DNA of 64,000 bases, from NCBI GenBank assembly GCA_023701435.1, contig JAMPXB010000013.1, positions 26,172-90,171 of the forward strand, given 5' to 3'. Source of the stretch: Bacteriovoracaceae bacterium (GTDB lineage: Bacteria > Bdellovibrionota > Bacteriovoracia > Bacteriovoracales > Bacteriovoracaceae). Position numbers and translations under genes: made by a program. Position 1 is the stretch's first letter, and the number at the start of each line of letters is the position of its first letter. The notes beneath the pieces were generated by a model, which worked only from the letters and a program-made list of their open reading frames with translations, did not search any database and was not told where the DNA came from. Shown here piece by piece: positions 19,135-26,983 of this stretch.

Positions 19135-20046
19135 ATGAAGAGTTTATTGGTCAGCCTTCTCTTATTCTTTCATTTGAATCTTCAAGCTCAAACCAGATAT
19201 GAACTTGAACGGATTAATTTTTATCCTAAAGTTAAGGCTTATGCTAAGTTAGAATATTTCTATCAGACGCTTTTTATCACCACACCCAATAATACATTAA
19301 ATAGCAGTGAAGTTCGAAACTATAAAAATACTTTTACTACTACATACGCCTATAAGTTAGATTGGCTGTTTTTAGGTACAACTGTTTCTTATGAAGTGGC
19401 TACCGAGAATGCTGCTAATTATGGTATCCCTTCGAACGAGAGGTTTTCTAGTCAAGGCTTTAAGGAACCGGCATTTTTTTTTAAAACACGTTTGCGGGAT
19501 CAGCATAACGATAAAGGTAATATAGATTTATATTTATCATATTCTGATAGTTACGGTTCCAGAGAAATTGGAAAAAGCTCCGCAAATCGTTTGAATGGCG
19601 GAAATATTCTTACCAGCCGAATTACTCATGGAATTCATGAGTATGAATGGGAATTCTGTAATAATCTTGAATATTCATTTTTGGGAAAAGGTGAGGAACA
19701 GAATGATTTTACCAATATCAAGCATTATCTGGGTTCATATAACATCATAAGTTATTTTTTTCTCGCTCAATATCAAGTGAATTCATGGCTGTTTTTGAAT
19801 TCTGGAATAGGTATTGAATACCGTACCGTTCAGGAAATATCAGACCAGCTCGGAGAAAAGCGTGAAATTCAGGAAGGGACGGGAAGTCTCTTTCGGGTGG
19901 GAATAAAAAGACCTCTAAGTGAATGGTCATTGGCCGAATTTAGCTATGAGCTCAGGCGCAGTAGTTATTTTGTGAATGGAATATCAACTTTTGATGGTGA
20001 TTCTTCCCAAAACTCTTTTTTGCTCTCCTTTATACAGGGATTCTAA
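19135..20046 (+). CDS. Outer-membrane beta-barrel-like protein
   Basis: From ATG 19135 the protein has about 303 residues and begins with a signal peptide (MKSLLVSLLLFFHLNLQAQ). The rest is a series of amphipathic, aromatic-rich strands ending in a terminal Phe (SFIQGF), typical of outer-membrane barrels. An alternative ATG at 19105 would add ten residues before the signal. No ribosome binding site decides between them. Function unknown. Its stop overlaps that of the convergent gene by 4 bp. Confidence 0.7.
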   Translation: MKSLLVSLLLFFHLNLQAQTRYELERINFYPKVKAYAKLEYFYQTLFITTPNNTLNSSEVRNYKNTFTTTYAYKLDWLFLGTTVSYEVATENAANYGIPSNERFSSQGFKEPAFFFKTRLRDQHNDKGNIDLYLSYSDSYGSREIGKSSANRLNGGNILTSRITHGIHEYEWEFCNNLEYSFLGKGEEQNDFTNIKHYLGSYNIISYFFLAQYQVNSWLFLNSGIGIEYRTVQEISDQLGEKREIQEGTGSLFRVGIKRPLSEWSLAEFSYELRRSSYFVNGISTFDGDSSQNSFLLSFIQGF

Positions 20047-20567
20047 AATCTTTGCTTAAACCCAAGAGCAAGAGAAACTTCATCCTGAGGGTTTATAACG
20101 CTACTATTATTAATATAATTTACGATGGTGATATCATTCATACCAGCTTCCACATAAAATATTTTTGATTCTTTTTTATTATAGGCAACAGAGATCCCCA
20201 GATTCATAATTCCTCGTATTGAGCCGATAGGGTAGTAGTTATCCGGAGCTGTTCCATAATCGTGCGTTTGATATTTAATGCCTAATACGTGAAATATGTT
20301 TAAACCTGTATATACGGATATCCGTTTCCAGTGGAAAAGCTTATAGGTTTGTCTCAGAGTCACTGTCTCTATTAGTGGCCCTCCAGAAATTTCTGAGGGC
20401 ACAATTCCGTACATGCCACCAATAGAATAGCGGGAAAATTCTTTTCCTAATCCCAGGGAGATTAGTCCTATTTCCCCTGCAAACTGTGAATTGAAATGAT
20501 TAATATAAGTTAAGCCTTGGGCATGCAGGGATAGAAGCAGACCAAAGCTAAAAATCAACTTTTTGAT
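20043..20567 (-). CDS. Outer-membrane protein, probable ATC start codon
   Basis: The protein is an outer-membrane barrel-like sequence ending in Phe (GFKQRF), with short alternating beta strands. A perfect AGGAGG lies eight bases before ATC 20567. Starting there gives a classical signal peptide, KKLIFSFGLLLSLHAQG after the initiator. The only standard start nearby is TTG 20588, which precedes the AGGAGG and would prepend seven acidic residues to the signal. The 5' end overlaps the preceding metallophosphoesterase gene, so the two are likely translationally coupled. Confidence 0.6.
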   Translation of the reverse strand: MKKLIFSFGLLLSLHAQGLTYINHFNSQFAGEIGLISLGLGKEFSRYSIGGMYGIVPSEISGGPLIETVTLRQTYKLFHWKRISVYTGLNIFHVLGIKYQTHDYGTAPDNYYPIGSIRGIMNLGISVAYNKKESKIFYVEAGMNDITIVNYINNSSVINPQDEVSLALGFKQRF

Positions 20568-21327
20568 GTCTAATTCCTCCTGGTTCAATCATTAACTCGT
20601 AGTATGAGCCTTTAGAAGGAGCTCCTATGGTGATATGTATGGCATTGCCGAAGGTTGATTCCTCCGGGTTGTGATTATGGCCGGTGAAAAAATAATGGAT
20701 GGCATGTAACTTTGTCAGGTCTTGCCATCTTTGTATTTGATCCTCAGTAAACCTTTCCCGGTCATTAGGTGGTACATGAGCAATGAGGATGCGTTCACTT
20801 GCGTTTGATCCAGAAAGTTGAGCTTCTACCCAGGCAGTGTCGGGAACGGTTCCAGAGTTTTCCCAGTTATTATTATCAAAAATGATGAAGTGAACTCCCA
20901 TGTAGGAAAAAGAAAAATCGCTGTGACCAAACATTCTTTTATAAATCGGATCACCATTGGCCAATAGGTCGTGGTTTCCAACCGCCACGAGATAGGGATA
21001 CTTAAGTTTGTTTAAAAAACGTCTCGAATTATCATATTCCTCGAGAAGTCCGAGATTTGTGATATCTCCCGCCACGATGACAAAACTATAAGGGCCACGG
21101 GAGTTAATGGTGCCTACTAACTCATTTAGTTCTTCATAATAATTATGAGTGTCAGCAATGAGAGCTATTTTAAAATGGGGTGTTTCAGTAGCTTCTTGTA
21201 TTTGAATCCGGGCGAGATTCACGGCGTTTAGTCTTTGTTTGGGTGTATTTGCTGAATAAGTTGAAAGTTTGTACTTACAACTTGAGTATAATAGAAAAAT
21301 GGTAAGGCATAAAAAAAACTTCACCAT
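20548..21327 (-). CDS. Calcineurin-like metallophosphoesterase lipoprotein
   Basis: The protein has a lipoprotein-like signal (MVKFFLCLTIFLLYSSC). Its metallophosphoesterase domain keeps all dimetal motifs: LIADTH, VAGDITN, GNHD, AHVPP and GHNHN. These enzymes hydrolyse phosphomonoesters or diesters; the substrate is unknown. ATG 21327 is preferred over a GTG at 21342, although neither has a strong ribosome binding site. It overlaps the downstream outer-membrane protein gene. A second metallophosphoesterase gene runs divergently at 21467. Confidence 0.82.
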   Translation of the reverse strand: MVKFFLCLTIFLLYSSCKYKLSTYSANTPKQRLNAVNLARIQIQEATETPHFKIALIADTHNYYEELNELVGTINSRGPYSFVIVAGDITNLGLLEEYDNSRRFLNKLKYPYLVAVGNHDLLANGDPIYKRMFGHSDFSFSYMGVHFIIFDNNNWENSGTVPDTAWVEAQLSGSNASERILIAHVPPNDRERFTEDQIQRWQDLTKLHAIHYFFTGHNHNPEESTFGNAIHITIGAPSKGSYYELMIEPGGIRHQKVDF

Positions 21328-21466
21328 GCGTTTAGATAGCACTATCCAATCTTAGTGCCAAATTAGTTGCATCAATCTGAATAGCATTGAGTAATCATCC
21401 CAAATACATTCTTAATTCGGGTCAAGAGGATGTATAAAGCTATTTATAGGGCATACCATTAAAAGT

Positions 21467-22471
21467 ATGAGAACCTTAATCTTAACTCTTCTCTCTATTG
21501 TTATACTCCAGAATTGTGCCAAGCCAACAGCTACAGTATTTGAAGACAAACGTTTAGAGCAAGAGGAAGTTGTTAAGCTTTGTTTCATAGGTGATTTAGG
21601 TAAGGACTCCACCCATCAGCAAACTATGGCAGATGCTCTAGGACGTGAAGAATGCCACCGGATATTTTTATTGGGTGATCTAGTTTATCCAAAAGGAATT
21701 AGTTCGGTGGATGATCCAGAATTTGAAAAGAAGTTTCTTGATTATTATAAGCCCTTATTAGATCAAGACCCGGATTTAATTATTCCACTTGTCCTTGGTA
21801 ATCACGATCACAAGAAAGATCCTTCGGCTTGGAAAGATGTAAGTAAACGCTATGAAGGTTTCTTCTTTCCCAATTATTATTACATGATTGACTACGGAGG
21901 CCTTTGCCTCGTCGCACTTGATACCAGCTTTTATTATTACACCGAAAAAGTTGTTGAGGCTACGGAGCAAGCCAGGTGGCTTTTTCAATTACAATCTAGG
22001 CTTAAAGATTGTGAAGTAAAAGTGGCCGTCACCCATCATCCGCTTAAAGGTGATGGTTACGATAAAACTGATGACTGGGAAGGGGCATCGGGACCATTGA
22101 AGGCTTTTCTTGAAACCTATATCATTGGTAAATTTGATATTCATGTTGCTGGACACGTTCACATCCTGGCCGATGATGGGAGAGATGAAAAAACCCGCAT
22201 GCTCATAAGCGGTGCAGGTGGAGAAAATCGTAGTGGCGGAAGATCCGGATTCGTGGTTCTCAGATGGGAACCGCATAATCCTAAACGCATAGGGTATTCT
22301 TTGCGGTATGTTGACACCGAAGTGAATGTCTTTGATGAATCTCAAGCAGAATCAGAATATGACCGGCAGGAACAAGTAGCTTCCGAACAAGAAGAACATA
22401 TCATTCATAAAAGTCGAGTGGAGCCGTTGTGGCCAACCAAATTTTTCAGATCTTTATTAGATAAGTTATGA
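21467..22471 (+). CDS. Metallophosphoesterase lipoprotein (purple acid phosphatase-like)
   Basis: The 334-residue protein has a lipoprotein signal with lipobox ILQNC. Its calcineurin-like phosphoesterase domain contains FIGDLGKD, LLGDLVYPKG, VLGNHDHK, VTHHPL and HVAGHVHI. The order and spacing resemble purple acid phosphatase-type enzymes. It probably acts in the periplasm on phosphate esters. The last 60 residues are charged and fall outside the domain. It is divergent from the unrelated-sequence phosphoesterase at 20548-21327. Confidence 0.85.
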   Translation: MRTLILTLLSIVILQNCAKPTATVFEDKRLEQEEVVKLCFIGDLGKDSTHQQTMADALGREECHRIFLLGDLVYPKGISSVDDPEFEKKFLDYYKPLLDQDPDLIIPLVLGNHDHKKDPSAWKDVSKRYEGFFFPNYYYMIDYGGLCLVALDTSFYYYTEKVVEATEQARWLFQLQSRLKDCEVKVAVTHHPLKGDGYDKTDDWEGASGPLKAFLETYIIGKFDIHVAGHVHILADDGRDEKTRMLISGAGGENRSGGRSGFVVLRWEPHNPKRIGYSLRYVDTEVNVFDESQAESEYDRQEQVASEQEEHIIHKSRVEPLWPTKFFRSLLDKL

Positions 22472-22502
22472 TGATATCTACAATTTAAGGGAAATTATAA
22501 CG

Positions 22503-22800
22503 ATGGAGATTCTCATGGCTTCAAATCAAGAAAACCAAATAGAAATGTTATACTCAGAATCATAGGGGTGGTTTCTCTTCCTGGGTATTTTGCAAATCAT
22601 TCTTGGGATCGTTGTCTATGCCTATCCCATCGCAAGTACTGTCGGAATTAGAGTCACTGTTGCTTCACTACTTCTCATTGGAGTCTTTGCTCAGCTGATT
22701 CAATTTTTCGTGCTGTGGAGTAAGCTTAAAAACTCTCTCAGACTATTACGATCCATCGTTATGATGGTGGCCGGCGAGTTGATGCTCCGTTTTACGGGAC
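22503..22800 (+). pseudogene. HdeD/DUF308-like membrane protein remnant
   Basis: An ATG at 22503 opens a frame that meets TAG at 22563-22565. The same frame then continues GWFLFLGILQIILGIV and PIASTVGI, the first membrane helices of HdeD-type acid-resistance proteins. It runs to about LRSIVMMVAGELML near 22800. Intact relatives have about six helices, so the 3' half is lost as well. It is followed directly by a fragment of another gene. Confidence 0.65.
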
Positions 22801-22827
22801 AGGGAATGGAGGTTATCGCGATCGCCG

Positions 22828-22993
22828 ATTGGGCGCAAGATGCACGAAGATCCTCAGATTGCTTACTATGGTACAAAGGGTAAGGGCCAAAAACTTCGCA
22901 GCGGGATGACCTTTACAATTGAACCGATGATTAAGCTACGAGATCTTAACTCTTAGAGAAGAAGAGACTGAAGAGTTTACGAAATGGTTTTAG
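22828..22993 (+). pseudogene. Methionine aminopeptidase (map) C-terminal remnant
   Basis: From 22828 the frame reads IGRKMHEDPQIAYYGTKGKG and GMTFTIEPMIK, typical of type I methionine aminopeptidase, including the metal-site His and Glu regions. It hits TAG at 22954-22956. In a different frame, 22937-22993 reads YEILTLREEETEE, matching the normal C-terminus. About 35 residues between these pieces have been deleted. No N-terminal half is present. Confidence 0.75.
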
Positions 22994-23100
22994 GGCTATG
23001 TGGTTATTCAGAACCGAAATAACCTCTGTCGATTAGATTAATCAGTTTTTAGATCATTTTTACCGAGGGTAATTCAACAATATTAATAACATATTTATTT

Positions 23101-23116
23101 AGCTCAAATTTGAGCT
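23101..23116. promoter_or_regulatory. Perfect 16-bp palindrome, possible operator
   Basis: The sequence agctcaaatttgagct is a perfect palindrome 20 bp before ATG 23136. Its position suits an operator for the small gene(s) that follow; no cognate regulator is known. Confidence 0.4.
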
Positions 23117-23135
23117 GAATGGAGGAGATATTGTT

Positions 23136-23243
23136 ATGAATAATTTAAGAATTGACCCTTTATTTGATCCGGTGACTAATTCATTAATTATTTCAGAAAA
23201 ATTTAAAATCAAGCAATGTCCTAAGGGCATTTCAAAAATGTAG
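23136..23243 (+). CDS. 35-residue ORF, probably the 5' part of a frameshifted gene
   Basis: ATG 23136 sits eight bases behind GGAGGAG, one of the best ribosome binding sites in this region. The ORF encodes about 35 residues starting MNNLRIDPLFDPVT. The frame of the next ORF is already open upstream of 23254 (reading NVLRAFQKCREELM), so the two ORFs may be one gene broken by a frameshift near 23190-23220. Family unknown. Confidence 0.4.
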   Translation: MNNLRIDPLFDPVTNSLIISEKFKIKQCPKGISKM

Positions 23244-23253
23244 AGAAGAATTA

Positions 23254-23538
23254 ATGCTAAATTCAACCTACCAATTAGAAGTTCATTTAATTGAAAGTTA
23301 TTATTATGGTGGAGCGAAAGGAAGACAAAGATTGGAGCGAAAAGTAGAAATTAGTGAGTTTGGTTTAGCACTTCTTCTTTTGTATATTAATAGTCCAAAA
23401 GCGCGTCAGATTTCTGCAGAGATTCTCTATCGATTCTTTAAACTGAAAACATACGTTGAAGGATTGAATGATCGTCAGATAGGAGCAATTAAAGGTTACT
23501 ATCGAAAGCAAATGAGAGGGCCGGGTATTAAACCTTAG
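23254..23538 (+). CDS. Hypothetical protein, possible phage antirepressor-like 3' part
   Basis: The 94-residue product contains GGAKGRQRLERKVEISEFG and LALLLLYINSPKARQIS, then FFKLKTYVEGL. The pattern of a hydrophobic 'field' helix followed by K-A-R and an aromatic helix recalls Rha/Bro-type phage antirepressor tails, but the similarity is weak. The frame extends upstream without a stop to about 23177, which suggests continuity with the 23136 ORF through a frameshift. Confidence 0.45.
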   Translation: MLNSTYQLEVHLIESYYYGGAKGRQRLERKVEISEFGLALLLLYINSPKARQISAEILYRFFKLKTYVEGLNDRQIGAIKGYYRKQMRGPGIKP

Positions 23539-23658
23539 AAAAATAAAAAGCTCTGTGTGGTAAACAGTCAATGTTAAAAAAGTTTAATTGATTCTCTTTG
23601 TACCTTCTATGCATTAAGCTAACTTTAAAGTAGTTAAATAAATTGAGAAGAGGAAAGT

Positions 23659-24009
23659 ATGTCAGACGAAAATCAAACATGTCCAAAATGTGAATCTCCT
23701 GATGGTTACCAAGATGGTTTGCAATGGGTTTGTCCAGAATGTTTTCATGAGTGGACTCTTGGAGAAGCTGTAGCGGAGCAAGAAGAGGTTGTTGCCCAGT
23801 TTTTAGATGCAAACGGCGTTCAGCTACAAAATGGTGATTCCGTTACCGTGATTAAGGATCTTAAGGCCGGAAATAGCACAATTAAATCTGGCACCAAAGT
23901 GAAGAATATTCGCTTATTGGATGAGCCTGTGAATGGGCACGATATTTCCTGCAAGATAGATGGAATCGGATCAATGTATCTCAAATGTTCAGTCGTCAAA
24001 AAAGCCTAG
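23659..24009 (+). CDS. yjdM: YjdM/PhnA zinc-ribbon protein
   Basis: The 116-residue protein has an N-terminal zinc ribbon (TCPKCESP and WVCPECFHEW; two CxxC pairs). The C-terminal SH3-like PhnA domain follows, with DSVTVIKDLKAGN, IKSGTKVKNIRL and GSMYLKCSVVKKA. This matches the widespread YjdM family, formerly called PhnA, whose precise role is unsettled. It is cytoplasmic, of the usual length, and has GAAGAGG-type ribosome binding sequence upstream. A shared hairpin separates it from soxR. Confidence 0.92.
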   Translation: MSDENQTCPKCESPDGYQDGLQWVCPECFHEWTLGEAVAEQEEVVAQFLDANGVQLQNGDSVTVIKDLKAGNSTIKSGTKVKNIRLLDEPVNGHDISCKIDGIGSMYLKCSVVKKA

Positions 24010-24047
24010 ACCAGTCAAAAAACTTTAAATCAGATAAAATGAAATAT

Positions 24048-24074
24048 AAAGCCCAGCGGATTAAACTGGGCTTT
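24048..24074. terminator. Bidirectional terminator between yjdM and soxR
   Basis: The arms aaagcccag (24048-24056) and ctgggcttt (24066-24074) are perfectly complementary. T-rich sequence follows on the plus strand and the minus-strand continuation is also T-rich. It lies between two convergent genes. Confidence 0.85.
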
Positions 24075-24081
24075 AGTATAA

Positions 24082-24546
24082 TTACTTTTTTAGTATTAGT
24101 TGGGGACCTGATCCTTTTTTACACAACTTATCTTCTGGGTTTCTTAATGGGCATTCAGTAAGTGATAGGCAGCCACATCCAATACATTTATCAAGGTGAT
24201 CTCTAATTTGCATAAGGGCTTTAATTTTTGATTCAATTTCATTTCTCCAAACCTTACTAATTCGAGTCCAATCAGCATCAGTTAGCTTTCTATCTTTAGG
24301 GAGGTTATCCAGCATCGATTTTATTTCTTCTAGCGAATATCCAATGCCTTGCGCTGCTTTCACTAATGAAACAATTCTTAAAGATTCTCTTGGGAATTGT
24401 CTTTGATTTCCATTATTTCGAAATGACGAAATTATTCCCTTTTCCTCATAGAAGTGAATTGTAGAGATCGGAAGACCACTTCTTTTAGAAAGTTCACCAA
24501 CAGAAAGAATTGCTTTTAGTTTTGAATAAAATTGTTCATTACTCAC
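24082..24546 (-). CDS. soxR: Redox-sensing MerR-family activator SoxR
   Basis: The 154-residue protein has a MerR winged helix (LSVGELSKRSGLPISTIHFYEEKG). A dimer helix follows, then the SoxR iron-sulfur ligand cluster CIGCGCLS....CPL with all four cysteines. In E. coli SoxR, oxidation of this [2Fe-2S] cluster by redox-cycling compounds activates a target promoter. The start is GTG 24546, with GGGAG seven bases upstream. A canonical SoxR box lies between this gene and the divergent membrane-protein gene, so SoxR probably controls that gene. No soxS is present here. Confidence 0.95.
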   Translation of the reverse strand: MSNEQFYSKLKAILSVGELSKRSGLPISTIHFYEEKGIISSFRNNGNQRQFPRESLRIVSLVKAAQGIGYSLEEIKSMLDNLPKDRKLTDADWTRISKVWRNEIESKIKALMQIRDHLDKCIGCGCLSLTECPLRNPEDKLCKKGSGPQLILKK

Positions 24547-24558
24547 GGTATTTCTCCC

Positions 24559-24589
24559 TTGACCTCAAGTTAACTTGAGGTTGTATCTT
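24559..24589 (+). promoter_or_regulatory. SoxR box within a 19-bp-spaced promoter
   Basis: The 18-bp palindrome cctcaagttaacttgagg (24563-24580) is the classical SoxR operator. It sits between a -35 ttgacc (24559-24564) and a -10 tatctt (24584-24589) separated by exactly 19 bp. This over-long spacer is the mark of MerR/SoxR-activated promoters. The promoter points at the membrane-protein gene starting at 24626. Confidence 0.93.
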
Positions 24590-24625
24590 GTAGCATTATT
24601 ACGTCAATTTCAAGAGAGGTTTAAA

Positions 24626-24979
24626 ATGTTAGGATATGAAATGGCTAAAACAGTTCACTTTGTTTCTATTTTAGGAGTCTTTATTGCTACAGGGTATTCA
24701 TTTGCACTGATGAATAGCGAGAGTAAGGCGAAGAAAATTGCAGATAATTTACAGGCTGTTTTTGGAATATTAATTTTTGTTAGTGCCTTTTGGCTAGCCT
24801 CGGTACTTGATCTGAATTCGAATTTCCCACGATGGGGAAAATTGAAAACGGTCTTATGGTTTCTGCTTACTATTCTTGGAATATTTTCAACAAAGAAAAA
24901 GTATGCTTCAAGAGGGCTGTTTGCAGTAATTTTTATTCTAGGATTTCTTGCGATTGGAATAGCTGTATTTAAACCATAG
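24626..24979 (+). CDS. Four-helix membrane protein, likely SoxR target
   Basis: ATG 24626 follows GAGAGG, and the 117-residue product has four membrane helices. They lie at about residues 8-28 (VHFVSILGVFIATGYSF), 43-62 (VFGILIFVSAFWLASVL), 75-90 (LWFLLTILGIF) and 98-116. Charged loops lie between them. I recognise no characterised family. Because its promoter carries a SoxR box, it is presumably induced by redox-active compounds and may help export, reduce or tolerate them; that is inference. A longer TTG start at 24575 would overlap the operator and is rejected. Confidence 0.75.
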   Translation: MLGYEMAKTVHFVSILGVFIATGYSFALMNSESKAKKIADNLQAVFGILIFVSAFWLASVLDLNSNFPRWGKLKTVLWFLLTILGIFSTKKKYASRGLFAVIFILGFLAIGIAVFKP

Positions 24980-24988
24980 GTATAAAAA

Positions 24989-25013
24989 AAGCCCTGTGTG
25001 GTAGACAGGGCTT
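24989..25013 (-). terminator. Terminator of the DUF2339 gene
   Basis: The arms aagccctgt (24989-24997) and acagggctt (25005-25013) form a 9-bp stem. On the minus strand it is followed by a T-run, so it ends transcription coming from the DUF2339 gene. It closely resembles the two hairpins at 26910 and 29990. Confidence 0.85.
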
Positions 25014-25054
25014 AGAATCTTTCACTTATTACGAAGCTCCTGAAAGTAATTTTT

Positions 25055-26671
25055 CTATCCTTTTGCAGACACTGTATTAATTTTTCGATAAAAATATCCG
25101 CAGGCATAAACCAACCCACCTATTATTAAAAGCGATATAATTCTTTGCCCCTGACCGAGCATGCCGAAGGAATTAAAAACGAAATAAGCGATAGCAATAA
25201 AAATAACTGGAAAGACTGATTTTGCAGTTGTGGCATCTTGCTGCTTCATTCCGCGATAGAGAATAATAAATGCGTAAACGGTCCAAAGTTGAGGCACACC
25301 ATATTCACCAACAATCTCTTTAAGTCGGTAAATTCCTATAATAAATTGTGAATGGGCTATCCCAAGTATAATTTCTTGATGAATTCGACTTTTCTCCGAG
25401 TTATAAATGGCAATAACTCCATAAAGAAAACCAAAGAAGACGAGAACCAAATTAGGTGTAGAGCCTTGTGAAAAACTTAAACTTAGAATTCCATAAGCAG
25501 TCACTAGGGCCAAAATGATTGTTACCCCATTAAACTCTGGTCGAATCGGATATCTTTTTGAAAATGAAAATGCAATTAAGATGCAGGCAACAGTTGCATA
25601 CCGAAAAATGTCATTCATCGCTACAAAGAAGATAGCATGCGCAAGTATAACCGAAATGAATAAGTAAATTACAGGAGCGCTATTCAGCTTCTCGTTACTC
25701 AGTTTTGAGTTAGCAGTTTGAAGAAGAACAAGAAGACTAACAGAAAAAATCACAGCAAATGCGGTCGCAAAATATGGATTGATCTTGTCTAGAATATAGA
25801 AAACATGTCCATAGAAGAATAGATATACAGGAAAGAATTGCTGTGCTTCTGACAAAGTAAGCTTTGCTTCGTTTTTAACTGTATAAAGTAATGTAGCAAG
25901 TGAAAAAATAATCATTTGAATTGTTTGTAATAGGACAACTGGCCATTTTAGGTCAGCTTGCGAGCTAATCGAAACGACAACCACAAGAAAGAGTGAGAAA
26001 TAGGCACATAATACAATGATTGAACGAATTTTGAGTTTAATCGCTGTCGCTGCATATATACAATTCCAGGCCAGTAGATAAATCGAAAAATAATTTAGAG
26101 AAGAAAAACTATCTTTCAAAAGAACTGCGCCTAAATAAGTTCCAGCGGCTGCCATTATTGCAAATGTTTCTTCTTTAAATTTTGAAAGAAGCCATAGGGA
26201 CATGACACTAACCAGAGCAGTGCCTATCAAACCGATTAAGGGCGAAAAAAGTAAGTGATAGAAAACACAACCGTAAATTGTAAGATGAAGAATGGCAATT
26301 CCTGCAGCGGGTAGTATCGAGAAGTAGGTGCGGTCTTCAATCTTGTTAAAGGCCGGAACGAAAATGAGTGATAGCCCAAATAAGGTAGCTAGGACCATTT
26401 GCCTTACAGGTGTAAGCCATCCACTATCAATCGAAAACTTTATTAGAAGAACTATTGCAAAAAGAAGACAACCTGCCCCTACATACCCCAAGACATTACT
26501 AGGCTTTGGGTTTTCCTTAACTTTCATTTCGTTATAAATAGGTTCCGAAATGGGAAGCGGCGGTGGTGTTTGATTAGCTACGACTGGGAATATTATTTCT
26601 TCAAGTTTCTGAAGACGATCTTTGAGAGCATTTATTTCGTTTAAAATAGACTGCTGACCATTTTCTTCCAT
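25055..26671 (-). CDS. DUF2339-type polytopic membrane protein
   Basis: From ATG 26671 (GAAGGG upstream) the product has 538 residues. It begins with a short coiled coil (SILNEINALKDRLQKLEEIIFP) and a proline-rich linker (TPPPLPISEP), followed by about 14-16 hydrophobic helices. This arrangement, with the LLFAIVLLIKFSIDSGWLTP segment, is that of DUF2339 membrane proteins, which have no proven function. The 35-codon longer reading to 26776 lacks support. The gene runs against the accessory genes around it and ends at the hairpin 24989-25013. Confidence 0.75.
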   Translation of the reverse strand: MEENGQQSILNEINALKDRLQKLEEIIFPVVANQTPPPLPISEPIYNEMKVKENPKPSNVLGYVGAGCLLFAIVLLIKFSIDSGWLTPVRQMVLATLFGLSLIFVPAFNKIEDRTYFSILPAAGIAILHLTIYGCVFYHLLFSPLIGLIGTALVSVMSLWLLSKFKEETFAIMAAAGTYLGAVLLKDSFSSLNYFSIYLLAWNCIYAATAIKLKIRSIIVLCAYFSLFLVVVVSISSQADLKWPVVLLQTIQMIIFSLATLLYTVKNEAKLTLSEAQQFFPVYLFFYGHVFYILDKINPYFATAFAVIFSVSLLVLLQTANSKLSNEKLNSAPVIYLFISVILAHAIFFVAMNDIFRYATVACILIAFSFSKRYPIRPEFNGVTIILALVTAYGILSLSFSQGSTPNLVLVFFGFLYGVIAIYNSEKSRIHQEIILGIAHSQFIIGIYRLKEIVGEYGVPQLWTVYAFIILYRGMKQQDATTAKSVFPVIFIAIAYFVFNSFGMLGQGQRIISLLIIGGLVYACGYFYRKINTVSAKG

Positions 26672-26754
26672 GACACCCTTCTTAAAGTGATGATGATTGA
26701 AGTTAAAACACATTAACTTTGATTGTACATAATACGGGATTTTTAGAAACTTAA

Positions 26755-26892
26755 GATCCCTCCCTTCCTGGAGCACAAGAAGAACTTCGAAACTACAGCG
26801 ATCGTGCTCTCAAAGAAAGAACTGGAAGATCACCGATTCAGCCAGACAATGTTCCTGATGAAAAGGATGAGATGGAGAAATTGGAGTTGTAA
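26755..26892 (+). pseudogene. C-terminal scrap of a lost gene
   Basis: This frame follows a TAA and has no start codon. It encodes about 45 hydrophilic residues including QEELRNYSDRALKERTGRSP and ends at TAA 26890. The composition and the abrupt beginning inside the DUF2339 5' region suggest the leftover 3' end of a gene whose body was deleted. Family unknown. Confidence 0.35.
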
Positions 26893-26901
26893 AAAAGCTA
26901 A

Positions 26902-26983
26902 AAATAAAAAAAGCCCTGTGGGTTAAACAGGGCTTTAGTATGTTTCACTCATTGCTGAGATCATCACTGAATTTAATGGGGTG
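26902..26983. repeat. 82-bp direct repeat, left copy (tRNA-His 3' flank)
   Basis: This sequence matches 29982-30063 with one mismatch (C at 26967, T at 30047). It contains the tRNA-His terminator hairpin (26910-26936), its flank, and the last seven bases of the tRNA including CCA. It therefore looks like a second tRNA-His 3' end without the rest of the tRNA, 3080 bp from the intact copy. Confidence 0.9.

Noticed and set aside
24575..24625. Longer N-terminus for the SoxR-controlled membrane protein
   Set aside because: It begins inside the SoxR box and before any possible transcription start.
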